A stretch of 64,000 bases of DNA from Halieaceae bacterium UBA5085 (GCA_002414665.1 DIAF01000015.1:109758-173757); one strand, 5' to 3'. Shown: positions 1-9,166, counted from the stretch's first letter. Made by a program: numbers and translations. Notes: generated from the sequence alone by a model not told the origin.

Positions 1-1187
1 GGTTCGGTGATTTCCGCGCCGGACTCCGGGTCGATCACGCGGGTGGTGATGGACTCGTGGGAATGGCCCTGCCAGGGCATATTGCGTGCACCGAAGCGCG
101 GGAACAGGCTGGCCCGGTACTCGGGTGTTGCGGCTACTTCCGGTGTGGAGAACAGGCTGATCCCCTCATTGGAGCCATAGAAGTTGATGATCGGTTTGCC
201 GTACTCGCCCTCGATGACCTGGATCATGGCCGGAGAGAGTGGTACCGAGCCCGAGCCGAAGGCGCGGATCGCACTGAAATCGCATTGCTGCCACAGGGCC
301 GGCTGCTGCGCGAGACGGTTGAGCAGGGCGGGCGGCGCAATGGTGAAATTGACCCGTTCTTCCTGAATCTGGCGCAGGAACATCGGTGGATCCATGGGCT
401 GGTGCAGCACCAGCGGACAGGCGTTGATGACGGCGGGGAACAGGAACCCGCCCAGCGCCGCCATATTGACCAGAGGGAAGGGCACCAGCAGTGTTTCGCC
501 CTGCTGGTAATTGCCTGCCGCCATAGTGTTGCGCGCGATCGCCTGCCACATATTGTGTGAGCGCGGCACGCCCTTTGGCGTACCGGTAGTGCCCGAGGTC
601 CAGACCACCGTGAGGATGTCATTGGCGTCCGCCGGGTGCTGTTCGCGGTGCGCGCGCAGCATGGCGATATCCTCGGGGGTTGCTGGACGATCAAGGTCAA
701 GCTCGTTGCCAAAACGCCAGACGGGCAGCTCCGGCAGCGCCGCCTGCGCGCGTGCCGCGAGGTCCTGTTCGCGAAACTGCCCGAGTGTGATGACGGCTGC
801 GGGCTGCAGGCTGTCGGCAAAGCCTTTGAGCTCGTGGCCTCCGTACTGTATGGGGAGCGGTGAGATGACCACTCCCAACTTGCTGGCCGCGAAGTAGGTG
901 ATGACCAGCTCGGCAATGTTCGGCAGCTGCACCAGAATGCGGTCGTCGTGGCGCAGCCCCAGCGCGAGCAGCTGCCCTGCAAGCTGGTCGCTGAGCGCCT
1001 CCAGTTCCGCAAAGTTCACGCGCCTGACCGGCAGCCCGGTCAGCTCGGTCTTGTTGGGCTGGTCCACCAGTGCTGTGCGTTCCGGCACCTCGGCCGCCTG
1101 CGCCGCGAGAATATCGTGCAGGGTCTCGTCGCTCCAGTAGCCGGCGTTGGTCAGTGCGTGAATGCGTGATTGTGGGCTGGTTTGCAT
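1..1187 (-). CDS. AMP-dependent acyl-CoA synthetase/ligase, 3' part missing
   Basis: This is the N-terminal ~395 residues of an ANL-superfamily adenylate-forming ligase; the C-terminal lid domain lies beyond the window's left edge. Such enzymes activate a carboxylic acid with ATP and transfer it to CoA. The frame starts MQTSPQSRIHAL and contains the P-loop-like core TSGTTGTPKGVPRSH and the later FYGSNEG adenylate-binding motif. The start is ATG at 1187; only 3 bp separate it from the upstream nitronate-monooxygenase gene, so the two are co-transcribed. The acid substrate cannot be read from sequence. The neighbouring short-chain dehydrogenase and aldehyde dehydrogenase would fit a catabolic acid. 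The family call is secure; the specificity is unknown. Confidence 0.9.
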   Translation of the reverse strand, partial: MQTSPQSRIHALTNAGYWSDETLHDILAAQAAEVPERTALVDQPNKTELTGLPVRRVNFAELEALSDQLAGQLLALGLRHDDRILVQLPNIAELVITYFAASKLGVVISPLPIQYGGHELKGFADSLQPAAVITLGQFREQDLAARAQAALPELPVWRFGNELDLDRPATPEDIAMLRAHREQHPADANDILTVVWTSGTTGTPKGVPRSHNMWQAIARNTMAAGNYQQGETLLVPFPLVNMAALGGFLFPAVINACPLVLHQPMDPPMFLRQIQEERVNFTIAPPALLNRLAQQPALWQQCDFSAIRAFGSGSVPLSPAMIQVIEGEYGKPIINFYGSNEGISLFSTPEVAATPEYRASLFPRFGARNMPWQGHSHESITTRVIDPESGAEITE

Positions 1188-1190
1188 GTG

Positions 1191-2105
1191 TTATCCCTCG
1201 CAGGCAGCGCGATACTCTCGATCCAGCCTGGCGACCAGATCGGCAATCGGCAGAATATCACGGATGGCTCCTACACCCTGGCCCGCCGACCAGACGTCCC
1301 GCCAGCGCTTGGCATCGCTGGTGGAAGCGGCGATATCGATTTTTGCGCCGTCAGGCATGTTTGCCGGATCGTAGCCCGCGGCGACCAGGCTGGCGCGCAG
1401 CCAGTTCGCCTTCACCCCCGTCAGGGCATCGGAGCAGACGATATCGGCGCCGGTGGCGTCCACCACCATCTGCTTGTAGGCGGGGTCCGCCATGCTCTCC
1501 TGTGTGGCGATAAACCGCGTGCCCATGTAGGCGTAGTTGGCGCCCAGCACCTGTGCAGCGCGCACACCGCGTCCGCTGGAGATGCCGCCGCCGAGCACGA
1601 TCTCCCCGTCCCAGAACTGGCGTACCTCCTCAACGAAGGCAAAACCCGCCTGCTGGCCCGTGTGGCCGCCGGCGCCGGCAGCCACCAGAACCAGACCATC
1701 CACGCCGGCCTCAATCGCCTTGGCGGCGAAACGGGTGTCGATCACGTCCGCGAAGATTTTGCCGCCGTAGCTGTGGACTTCTTCGATCGCTTCCTTCGGG
1801 CTGCCCAGCGCCGAGATCACCAGCGGCGCGCGGTATTTCACTGCCAGCGACAGGTCTTCGAAACGACGGGTATTGGAGCGGTGCATCATGAGGTTGATGG
1901 CCCAGGGTCCGTGATCCTCGCCGCCGGTCGCCGCGGTGATTTGCTGTAGCCAGCGCTCCAGTTCTTCAGTGCTGCGAGCATTTACCGACGGAAAGGTGCC
2001 CACGATGCCGGCACGGCAGCTGGCAATGACCATCTCCGGGCCGGATTGCAGGAACATGGGAGCCTGGAATACAGGGATTCTGAGCTGACCGAGTGTGCGT
2101 GGCAT
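1191..2105 (-). CDS. Nitronate monooxygenase family flavoprotein
   Basis: A 304-residue TIM-barrel FMN enzyme of the nitronate monooxygenase (2-nitropropane dioxygenase) family, which oxidises alkyl nitronates; many members have unknown substrates. Visible family features are the N-terminal PVFQAPM strand, the central GAGGHTG phosphate-binding segment followed by GGGISSGRGV, and the late GTRFIATQES motif. The length is close to family size. The ATG start at 2105 leaves a 3-bp gap to the downstream acyl-CoA ligase, so they form an operon. In other bacteria such proteins often sit beside acyl-CoA ligases and dehydrogenases in lipid or terpenoid catabolism, so a non-nitronate role is possible. 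Confidence 0.85.
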   Translation of the reverse strand: MPRTLGQLRIPVFQAPMFLQSGPEMVIASCRAGIVGTFPSVNARSTEELERWLQQITAATGGEDHGPWAINLMMHRSNTRRFEDLSLAVKYRAPLVISALGSPKEAIEEVHSYGGKIFADVIDTRFAAKAIEAGVDGLVLVAAGAGGHTGQQAGFAFVEEVRQFWDGEIVLGGGISSGRGVRAAQVLGANYAYMGTRFIATQESMADPAYKQMVVDATGADIVCSDALTGVKANWLRASLVAAGYDPANMPDGAKIDIAASTSDAKRWRDVWSAGQGVGAIRDILPIADLVARLDREYRAACEG

Positions 2106-2171
2106 AGAGCGTATCCGAGGTTACTTTTATTAAAAGACCGTCATGGTAGACGTGAATCTGCCGGGGGACAA

Positions 2172-2231
2172 GACATGCGGGTATCCGACATGCGGGTATC
2201 CGACATGCGGGTTCCCGACGCGTGGTGTCCG
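2172..2231. repeat. 15-bp direct tandem repeat, three copies plus one degenerate
   Basis: Three head-to-tail copies of GACATGCGGGTATCC occupy 2172-2186, 2187-2201 and 2202-2216, the third with two substitutions, followed by a degenerate fourth copy. The array lies between the end of the DUF1295 gene and the start of the nitronate-monooxygenase gene. It is too short to call an iteron array; a slippage-generated minisatellite is the simplest explanation. Confidence 0.85.
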
Positions 2232-2248
2232 GGTGCTGCAGCAGCGCC

Positions 2249-3040
2249 TTAGCGGCCCCGTCTGGGCGGCCACGGCACCAGCCCGCTGGTACGGGCCATG
2301 TACTCGGCGTAGCCGGGCTTTTCCCGCGCCAGTTTTTTGTCCAGGGTTTTCTGCCCCGTCACGTTGACCACCAGGTAGCTGTAGGCCAGCGGGCCGATGA
2401 CGGTGAGCCAGCCCATCGGTGCTTCGCAGGCAACCAGCCAAATGCCCCACCAGACACAGAGTTCGCCAAAATAATTGGGGTGCCTGGAGTAGCGCCACAA
2501 ACCCGTGCACAGCACCGTGCCGCGGTTTTCCGCTTGTGCGCGGAAGTGCCTGAGCTGGGCATCGGCCACAGTTTCTGTGACCAGCCCCAGCAGCCAGACA
2601 ACGCTGCCCAACACGGCGAGCCAGCCCGCGGGGCCGCCGCTGTGCATGCCCACCTGGACCGGCAGTGAGGCGAGCCAGAGCACAAGGGCTTGAAGCAGGA
2701 ATACCTGGCGCAGGCTGAGCCAGAGAAAGGCGCGTTCGTTGTTTACCCAACTGCGCAGTTTGGTATAGCGCGGGTCTTCACCGTGGCCCCAGTTGCGACC
2801 GATCAGGTAGGCAGTGATGCGCAGTGCCCAGAGCGAAACCATGGCCAGCAACAGCCACTGCAGGGTCTGGTGTTCGGCTGCCAGGGTGAAGGCGGTCAGC
2901 GTGATGGCAACAATGATCAGGGCGAAGAACATGTCGATAATGCTTACGTCCCGCAGAGGGATGCTCGCCAACCACAGCGCCAGCGCGCATCCCAGGGCCA
3001 CCGCGGCCGTAGCACCGAACAGAGCGAGCAGGTCCATCAT
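2249..3040 (-). CDS. DUF1295 / steroid 5-alpha-reductase-like membrane protein
   Basis: A 263-residue polytopic membrane protein of the DUF1295 family, related to the C-terminal part of steroid 5-alpha-reductases and isoprenylcysteine methyltransferases. About six or seven hydrophobic segments are visible. The conserved C-terminal signature runs from CTGLWRYSRHPNYFGE to EKPGYAEYMARTSG, the cofactor-binding hallmark of these families. The start is ATG at 3040 in an ATGA overlap with the stop of the upstream short-chain dehydrogenase, showing translational coupling. The reading frame extends much further upstream, but that part only shadows the dehydrogenase. Either a reductase acting on a lipid or steroid-like double bond or a methyltransferase is possible; sequence alone does not decide. 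Confidence 0.85.
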   Translation of the reverse strand: MMDLLALFGATAAVALGCALALWLASIPLRDVSIIDMFFALIIVAITLTAFTLAAEHQTLQWLLLAMVSLWALRITAYLIGRNWGHGEDPRYTKLRSWVNNERAFLWLSLRQVFLLQALVLWLASLPVQVGMHSGGPAGWLAVLGSVVWLLGLVTETVADAQLRHFRAQAENRGTVLCTGLWRYSRHPNYFGELCVWWGIWLVACEAPMGWLTVIGPLAYSYLVVNVTGQKTLDKKLAREKPGYAEYMARTSGLVPWPPRRGR

Positions 3041-3948
3041 GAGGGCAGGTCTCCAGCAAAGTCGAGAAACAGGGCGACGGCCGAGGCGTAGTCGCGCGTG
3101 GGCGCTGAGTCGCCGAGCGTACACCAGGCGGCTTCCATGGCGCCCGCTGCGTGGCTCAGGTCCACAGGGGTGCTGAGCAGGTTGCGTGCGCGCGCCACGC
3201 GGCCACCACCGGCAACCACAACTTCGCCATTGAGGGCACAGTCGTCGCTCGCCAGCCAGGCTACCACCGGCGCCACAGCCTCTGGTGGCAATCGACGGGC
3301 CATGTCTGCAGGCAGGCTGCTGCGGGTCATGGCGGTGTGTGCGAAGGGTGCGATGGTATTGATGCGCACGCCGTGCGCGGCCCCTTCCAGTGCCAGCGCA
3401 CGGCACAGACCGATCACCCCCGCCTTGGACGCGGAGTACGCGGGCAGGCCGTGCTCACCGTGCAGACCCGCGGCGGAGCTGCTGACGACAATGGCGCCGC
3501 CCCGTTGCTGGTACAAATGGCGGAAGGTCGGATGCAGCAGACAGGCGGTGCCCATCAGGTTGATCTCGATGATGCGGCGGAACTCGTCCAGGCTCTGCTT
3601 GTGAAACGAAGATGCCTCGGACACGCCCGCGTTGGCGATGACAATGTCCAGTCGGCCGTAGTGTTGCAGGGCCGTGGCCAGCAGATGTTCACCGCAGCGC
3701 GGGTCTGCGGCGTCGCTGTAATCGGCGACGGCACTGCCGCCCCTGGCGCAGATCTCGCGCACCACGGTATCGGCGCTGTGCTCGGTGTCGCCGCTGTGGC
3801 GCCGGTTGTTGACGACAACCCGCGCGCCCCTCTGTGCCAGATCCAGGGCGTAGGCGCGTCCCAATCCCTTGCCGGCACCGGTCACGATGGCCACCTTGCC
3901 AGCCAGTGTCGCTTGCCCATCGGGCACTGCGGTAGATGTCATGGTCAT
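3037..3948 (-). CDS. Short-chain dehydrogenase/reductase
   Basis: A 303-residue classical SDR oxidoreductase. It shows the Rossmann cofactor motif TGAGKGLG near residue 25, the structural NAG motif, a serine in VVSSSAAG and the catalytic YSASK motif. The VVVNNRR segment after the second strand resembles the hydroxyacyl-CoA dehydrogenase domain of multifunctional enzyme type 2, so a 3-hydroxyacyl-CoA or related alcohol substrate is plausible. It is probably the first gene of a four-gene leftward operon (SDR, DUF1295, nitronate monooxygenase, acyl-CoA ligase). A perfect palindrome just upstream may be its operator. ATG codons at 3948 and 3942 are both possible starts. Confidence 0.88.
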   Translation of the reverse strand: MTMTSTAVPDGQATLAGKVAIVTGAGKGLGRAYALDLAQRGARVVVNNRRHSGDTEHSADTVVREICARGGSAVADYSDAADPRCGEHLLATALQHYGRLDIVIANAGVSEASSFHKQSLDEFRRIIEINLMGTACLLHPTFRHLYQQRGGAIVVSSSAAGLHGEHGLPAYSASKAGVIGLCRALALEGAAHGVRINTIAPFAHTAMTRSSLPADMARRLPPEAVAPVVAWLASDDCALNGEVVVAGGGRVARARNLLSTPVDLSHAAGAMEAAWCTLGDSAPTRDYASAVALFLDFAGDLPS

Positions 3949-3962
3949 GTTACTTTTATAAA

Positions 3963-3977
3963 TAGACTTTTAGTCTA
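3963..3977. promoter_or_regulatory. Perfect palindrome upstream of the SDR operon, candidate operator
   Basis: TAGACT-TTT-AGTCTA forms a perfect dyad 15-29 bp upstream of the SDR start, in the 157-bp divergent spacer between the SDR and carotenoid-oxygenase genes. Its placement suits a repressor-binding site. A related TTACTTTTATTAAAAGAC sequence lies upstream of the nitronate-monooxygenase gene at about 2121-2138. The binding protein is unknown. Confidence 0.4.
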
Positions 3978-4105
3978 GCCAAGGGATGGGGGCGCTGCAA
4001 GAGCGCAGGAATTTAAACTTGCATAAAAATACTTCATATCTATAATCAAGCGAAATCCACGCGCAGCGGGGGGTGTCCCGCCTGCCAGACGTCAGGGGGA
4101 ACCCT

Positions 4106-5626
4106 ATGCAGAGCCTGAGCAAATTCACCGAGTATCCGTCAGTCGAACAGTGCATCGGAGGGGTCACCCAGTTTGCCGATGCGCCGTCCTGGATTTACGA
4201 GCTCGACAACCCGTACCTGCACGGCGTTTATGCGCCGACTACCGATGAGCTCAATGTCTCGGGCCTGGCGGTGGAGGGCGAGTTGCCGGCAGACCTGGAG
4301 GGGGCCTATTTCCGCAATGGCCCGAACCCGGTATTTGAGCCCAAGAACCGCTATCACCCCTTTGACGGCGACGGCATGGTCCACGGCGTGTACTTCCGCG
4401 ACGGCCAGGCAGCCTATCGCAACCGCTACGTGGATACCCTGGCATTGCAGGGGGAACGCGCCGATGGTCATTCCATATCGCCCGGTGTAATGGGCCCCTT
4501 CGATTACTCGCTGTCCCCGTTTGGTATCAAGGACACCTCAAACACCGATATTTTCATCTATAACGGTGACCTGATGAGCCTCTGGTACAACGCGGGGCAT
4601 CCCTACCGGCTGGATGCACACACCCTCGGCACCAAGGGCTACTACGATCTCGAGGGCCGAGCGCAGCGTCGCATGTCGGCGCACTCGAAAGTGGACCTGG
4701 CAACCGGCGAACTGTTGTTCTTTGACTACGGTGACCAGCCGCCCTATATGACCTACGGGGTGGCGGACCCGAGCGGCAAGTTGCTGCACGAGGTAGCCAT
4801 TGACCTGCCGGGCCCGCGCCTGCCGCACGACATCGGCTTCACGACCCATTACACGATCCTGCACGACCTGCCGTTCTTCCACGACATGAACGTGCTGCGC
4901 CAGCACGGCTACCGGGTACTCACTTTCCACCGTGACATCCCCACGCGCTTCGGTTTGATCCCGCGCTATGGCGCCGGCAATGAAGTGCGCTGGTTCGAGT
5001 GCGAACCCTGTTACATCCTGCACACCAGCAATGCCTGGGAAGCGGGTGACTGGGTGATCATGGATGGCTGTCGCTCCACCAACCCAATGCCCGAAACCAA
5101 GCCCGGTGAAGGCGAACTCGCATCGATGCTCGCGTATATGCGGCTGGAGGCCAACAACTACCGCTGGCGCTTCAATCTGCGCACGGGCGAGGTGCGGGAA
5201 GGGCCTATCGATGACCTCAACACCGAGTTCAACAAGACCAATCCGCTCTACCACGGTCGCGAGAGTCGTTTCGCCTACCACCAGCGTATTCCGCTGCACC
5301 ACGAGGGCGGCCTCACCCTGCGCTTCACCGGCCTGGTCAAATATGACAACGAAACGGGCAAGCGCTGGCAGTGGAATTATGGCCCGGGCGTGTTTGGCAG
5401 CGAGGCGGTGTTTGCGCCGCGCCGCGGTGCCACCGCGAGCACAGCGGAAGACGATGGCTACGTGATTACCCTGGTGACCGACAGCACAACCTGGCAATCC
5501 GACTGTCTGGTGTTCGATGCGCGAGACATCGAGCCCGGCCCCATCGCGCGCGTGCGCTTGCCGCACCGTGTGCCTTACGGTTTTCACGCCACCTGGGCGC
5601 GGGGTGAGGATATGTGGCCTGCGTAA
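4106..5626 (+). CDS. Carotenoid oxygenase family protein
   Basis: A 506-residue seven-bladed beta-propeller iron(II) dioxygenase of the RPE65/carotenoid cleavage/lignostilbene dioxygenase family, which splits C=C bonds to give two carbonyl products. The four iron-ligand histidines are identifiable: His193 (SAHSK), His241 (PHDIGFT), His306 (ILHTSNAWE) and His494 (GFHATW). The early YFRNGPNP and HPFDGDGMVH motifs are also typical. The ATG at 4106 is preferred over GTG at 4073 because GGGGA lies just ahead of it. The TonB receptor downstream and aldehyde dehydrogenase further on suggest uptake of a hydrophobic polyene or stilbene and oxidation of the resulting aldehyde. The substrate is not determinable. 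Confidence 0.92.
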   Translation: MQSLSKFTEYPSVEQCIGGVTQFADAPSWIYELDNPYLHGVYAPTTDELNVSGLAVEGELPADLEGAYFRNGPNPVFEPKNRYHPFDGDGMVHGVYFRDGQAAYRNRYVDTLALQGERADGHSISPGVMGPFDYSLSPFGIKDTSNTDIFIYNGDLMSLWYNAGHPYRLDAHTLGTKGYYDLEGRAQRRMSAHSKVDLATGELLFFDYGDQPPYMTYGVADPSGKLLHEVAIDLPGPRLPHDIGFTTHYTILHDLPFFHDMNVLRQHGYRVLTFHRDIPTRFGLIPRYGAGNEVRWFECEPCYILHTSNAWEAGDWVIMDGCRSTNPMPETKPGEGELASMLAYMRLEANNYRWRFNLRTGEVREGPIDDLNTEFNKTNPLYHGRESRFAYHQRIPLHHEGGLTLRFTGLVKYDNETGKRWQWNYGPGVFGSEAVFAPRRGATASTAEDDGYVITLVTDSTTWQSDCLVFDARDIEPGPIARVRLPHRVPYGFHATWARGEDMWPA

Positions 5627-5748
5627 CGATGCAGCCTGCGGCTGTCGGGATCTTGTATTCCGGCAGCGTTGAGATACACTAGGTTCATTAATGCAAGTAA
5701 CAAGGCGGGTCGCCCCGCCCCATAACCATAACAGCGTACGAGGCTCCC

Positions 5749-8070
5749 ATGACCCACTCCAGACTCCGCATTGCAATTCACACACTGGCTGCCGTGCCCT
5801 TTGCCCTGCCCCTGCTGGCGCAGGCACAACAACAGCTCGAAGAGGTGTTGGTAACCGCCGAGAAGCGGGAACAGAGTATCCAGGATGTGCCGCTGTCTGT
5901 CGCGGCGCTGGCGGGTGACGATATCGAAGTCGGCAAAATCAGCGGCCTCAACGATATTGCGTTCCGCACGCCGGGGCTGACCTACAACCAGTTCAGCATT
6001 GGCGAGCCGCGCATCTACATCCGCGGTATCGGCAACAGCTCGGATTCCGCGGGCAGTGACCCGGCGGTGGGGGTTTTTCTGGATGAGGTCTATATCGGCC
6101 GCACCGGCGGTGTCGGTTTCGATCTGTTCGACCTCGAGCGCATAGAGATCCTGCGCGGTCCACAGGGCACCCTGTACGGCAAGAACACCAACGGTGGTGC
6201 CATCAACATCGTGACCTCCCGGCCCAGCCAGGAGACCGAGGTTCGCGTGCGGGTCTCCACCGGCACCGACCAGCTGCGTCATTTCCAGGGTCTCGCCAGC
6301 GGCGGCCTGACTGACAGCGTTGCGGGCAAGATCGTGTACTCCTATCGCGACCGTGACGGCTACGGGCGCAACGTGATCACACCGGGGGAAATCGCGACCC
6401 TCGGCAATCTGTCCCAGAGCCCGATTATCGGCCCCAGCATCGGTGCTGCTGACTCAGGCGAACGCCGCGATGACGCGCGTTCGGTCAACGTGCGCGGTCA
6501 GTTGATGTTCGACATCACAGAACGTGTCGACCTGCTGCTGAGCGCGGATTACGCCCGCGACGAAACCGCCGGCCCCTGCCGCCATATCCAGAACATCGAC
6601 AATGCCATCGCCGGTCTGGGCCCCTTCTGGGAACTCAACATGTCGGAAGATTACATGGCCGATGAGCGGCATTGTGCGAGCCAGTTCGACACCTCGCAAA
6701 AGCGCGAAGTGAACGGCTTCATGGCTCGCCTGGAGGCCGACCTCGACTGGGCCAGCCTCACCTCCATCACCGCCTGGCGTTCCAGTGAGTACAACTGGGT
6801 CGATGACCTGACCAGCCTGCCACTGAACAACCTGGCGGCTCCGTCGCCTCCCGGTGTGCCGCTGCCTCCCGGTTTCTTTACCACGCCGGGCAACGTGATC
6901 AACGGGGCCGAGGAAGACGCCTCGCAGTTTTCCCAGGAGTTCCGCCTCGCCGGCAACACCGACCGGGTGAGCTGGCTGGCGGGTGTATTCTTCATGGAAG
7001 AGGATGTGGAGCGGGGCGAGGAGTTCTACACCCAGTACAGCACGCCCCTGCAGGGACTCGGCCTGGCCGGAATCGGCGATGTACTGTTTACCCAGGATAA
7101 CACCACGACCAGCTACGCGGTCTACGGCCAGGCCGACTGGGCGTTCACCGACCAGTTGACCCTGACCTACGGTGTACGCTGGGCAGAAGACGAGAAAGAA
7201 ATCACCCAGAACTCCATCGACCTGCTGGGCACCACCCCGGCGGGCGTGCCCCTGATATTGCCGTCCTTCCCGGCGCCGGTGTCAGCGGAAGACTCCTGGT
7301 CGGAGGTGACCCACAAGCTGTCGCTGGCCTACCGTCCCACCGACGACCTGATGCTCTACGCGACCTACTCCGAGGGCTTCAAGAGCGGTGCTTTCCAGTC
7401 CCAGACCAACCTGCCGAGCGTAGCCACCGAAGCGGTTGATCCCGAGGTGGTGCAGAACGTGGAAGTGGGCCTGAAGTCCTCCTGGTGGGACCGGCGCCTG
7501 CAATTCAACCTGTCCTATTATGATATGGACTACGAAGACCTGCAGGTCTTCGAGCTGAACAGCCGCTTCCTGCTGGTGCTGCTGAATGCACAGGCAGAGT
7601 CCAAGGGGGTCGAGGCATCGATTGACCTGGTGCCGATCGAGAACCTGACACTGAACGCCAGTTACAACTGGAGTGACGCGACGTTCAAGGAGTTCACCAA
7701 CTCCAACGGGCTCGATCTGGCCGGCCGCGACCTGCCTTTCGCGCCGGATGCTGCCCTCACGACCACGGCCAATTATCGTGTGAACCTCTCCGGTGGGTCG
7801 GCGCTGGACTTCGGTGTCAGCTACAGCTGGAAAGACGATTACTTTACCGGTCCGCAGAATCGCCCGGTGGAGCGCCAGGCCGCGATTGAACTGCTCGATG
7901 CCAGTGTCAGCTGGACCAGCGCCGATGGCTCCCTGGCCATTGATGTGTGGGGCAAGAACCTGAACGACGAATTGCAGGTGAGCAGCCGCATCGTCGACCC
8001 CACCGGCGTGACGTCAGAGTATTACATGCCGCCGCGCACGGCGGGTGTCACGCTGACCAAGAGCTTCTGA
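5749..8070 (+). CDS. TonB-dependent outer-membrane receptor
   Basis: A 773-residue TonB-dependent receptor importing a substrate across the outer membrane at the expense of inner-membrane proton motive force. It begins with a signal peptide ending near LLAQAQ, then a TonB box and plug start (EEVLVTAEKREQSIQDVPLS). A plug domain follows with RGIG and LRGPQGTLYGKNTNGGAIN, then a 22-strand-type beta-barrel ending in phenylalanine, as expected for BAM recognition. The EEVLVTAEKR start is typical of the large marine receptor families for complex organic molecules, not classical siderophore receptors. It lies 122 bp downstream of the carotenoid oxygenase in the same direction, so a linked substrate is likely. 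A GC-rich hairpin-like GGCGGGTCGCCCCGCC precedes the start region. Confidence 0.93.
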   Translation: MTHSRLRIAIHTLAAVPFALPLLAQAQQQLEEVLVTAEKREQSIQDVPLSVAALAGDDIEVGKISGLNDIAFRTPGLTYNQFSIGEPRIYIRGIGNSSDSAGSDPAVGVFLDEVYIGRTGGVGFDLFDLERIEILRGPQGTLYGKNTNGGAINIVTSRPSQETEVRVRVSTGTDQLRHFQGLASGGLTDSVAGKIVYSYRDRDGYGRNVITPGEIATLGNLSQSPIIGPSIGAADSGERRDDARSVNVRGQLMFDITERVDLLLSADYARDETAGPCRHIQNIDNAIAGLGPFWELNMSEDYMADERHCASQFDTSQKREVNGFMARLEADLDWASLTSITAWRSSEYNWVDDLTSLPLNNLAAPSPPGVPLPPGFFTTPGNVINGAEEDASQFSQEFRLAGNTDRVSWLAGVFFMEEDVERGEEFYTQYSTPLQGLGLAGIGDVLFTQDNTTTSYAVYGQADWAFTDQLTLTYGVRWAEDEKEITQNSIDLLGTTPAGVPLILPSFPAPVSAEDSWSEVTHKLSLAYRPTDDLMLYATYSEGFKSGAFQSQTNLPSVATEAVDPEVVQNVEVGLKSSWWDRRLQFNLSYYDMDYEDLQVFELNSRFLLVLLNAQAESKGVEASIDLVPIENLTLNASYNWSDATFKEFTNSNGLDLAGRDLPFAPDAALTTTANYRVNLSGGSALDFGVSYSWKDDYFTGPQNRPVERQAAIELLDASVSWTSADGSLAIDVWGKNLNDELQVSSRIVDPTGVTSEYYMPPRTAGVTLTKSF

Positions 8071-8224
8071 CCGCGGCGCGGCCGCGGCACTGCATTCCGC
8101 GGCCCGCCCGACGCATGCACGGTCAGTCCTTGTTGTTGACGCGAGTAGAGGCTCGCGTCGCTTTCACCTATGATGCCCTCATGAAGCCGCCGCCTGTTAC
8201 CGCCCAAACCACTCGTGTCCTTGT

Positions 8225-9166
8225 ATGGACAAATTAAGAACCCGAGCCAGCTCAATCAATCGGGCCCTCGACCAGATCGGGGACAAGTGGTGCCTGCTGA
8301 TCATTCAGGAGGTCTTCTGGGGTATAAACACCTTCAGCGGGATGCTTGAAGCGACGGGTGTTTCCCGTGGCGTGTTGTCGAATCGTCTGAAATGGTTGCA
8401 GGAGCAGAATTGCCTGCGCAAGCGGGTCGCCAGCGGGGGGTCCCGCCACCCCGTTTACCACCTCACGCGCAAGTCGGTCGACCTGTATCAGATGTCGCTG
8501 ATGGCGGTGGCCTGGGAAGAACGCTATTTCCCGCCGCCGGCGACGGGTCGCGTGCACCTGCGTCACCGCAGCTGCGGCAACGTCGTGCAACCTCGCCTGC
8601 GCTGCAGCACCTGCCGGAAAGACGTACACGGTCGCGATGTCACCTACCACCCGGGTCCCGGTGCCACGCGCGATGTGCGCGACAAGAAAGTGCGCCGGCG
8701 CTCTTCCCTGTCGGCGAGCGACGTCCCCGGTGAACACAGCGTGTACCGCAACCTTATTGACCTCGTCGGTGACCGCTGGACGGCGAACGTGATTGCCCTC
8801 GCTTTCCATGGCTTGCAGCGTTTCGATGAGTTCCACCAGGAATTGCCGGTAGCGACCAATATTCTGTCTGACCGCATGCGCTTTCTTGTGCAGCGGGGCG
8901 TGTTCGTCACGCGGCCCTACCAGCAGCGGCCGCTGCGCCACGGCTACGAGCTCACCGACATGGGTTGGGACCTGTTTCCCTATTTCCTGACACTGCTGCA
9001 GTGGGGAGACCGTTGGTGCGACCCGAACGGGGCGGGGCGGCCAATGTGTCTCACACATACGCTCTGTGGCGAGAATCTCCACGGTGAGGTGGTCTGCAAC
9101 CACTGCGGAGAAGAGCTGAGCGCCCACTACGTGGACTTCACCATAGGGCCAGGGGAGCAAGCCTAG
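8225..9166 (+). CDS. Tandem HxlR-type winged-helix regulator with two zinc-ribbon-like motifs
   Basis: A 313-residue protein made of two HxlR-like halves. Repeat 1 (about residues 9-145) has IGDKWCLLIIQEVFWG and SRGVLSNRLKWLQ; repeat 2 (about 171-310) has VGDRWTANVIALAFHG and NILSDRMRFLVQRG. Each half ends with the same cysteine pattern, H-x2-C-x9-C-x2-C: His114/Cys117/Cys127/Cys130 and His278/Cys281/Cys291/Cys294, followed by a similar GPG segment. Typical HxlR proteins are about 110-140 residues, act as dimers and lack this metal-site pattern. This looks like a covalent dimer with two zinc sites. It probably controls the flanking receptor, oxygenase and dehydrogenase genes; the ligand is unknown. 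Confidence 0.82.
   Translation: MDKLRTRASSINRALDQIGDKWCLLIIQEVFWGINTFSGMLEATGVSRGVLSNRLKWLQEQNCLRKRVASGGSRHPVYHLTRKSVDLYQMSLMAVAWEERYFPPPATGRVHLRHRSCGNVVQPRLRCSTCRKDVHGRDVTYHPGPGATRDVRDKKVRRRSSLSASDVPGEHSVYRNLIDLVGDRWTANVIALAFHGLQRFDEFHQELPVATNILSDRMRFLVQRGVFVTRPYQQRPLRHGYELTDMGWDLFPYFLTLLQWGDRWCDPNGAGRPMCLTHTLCGENLHGEVVCNHCGEELSAHYVDFTIGPGEQA

Noticed and set aside
4538..5827. A 429-residue minus-strand frame across the carotenoid oxygenase
   Set aside because: Antisense to a gene with all four iron-ligand histidines; no motif or ribosome site.
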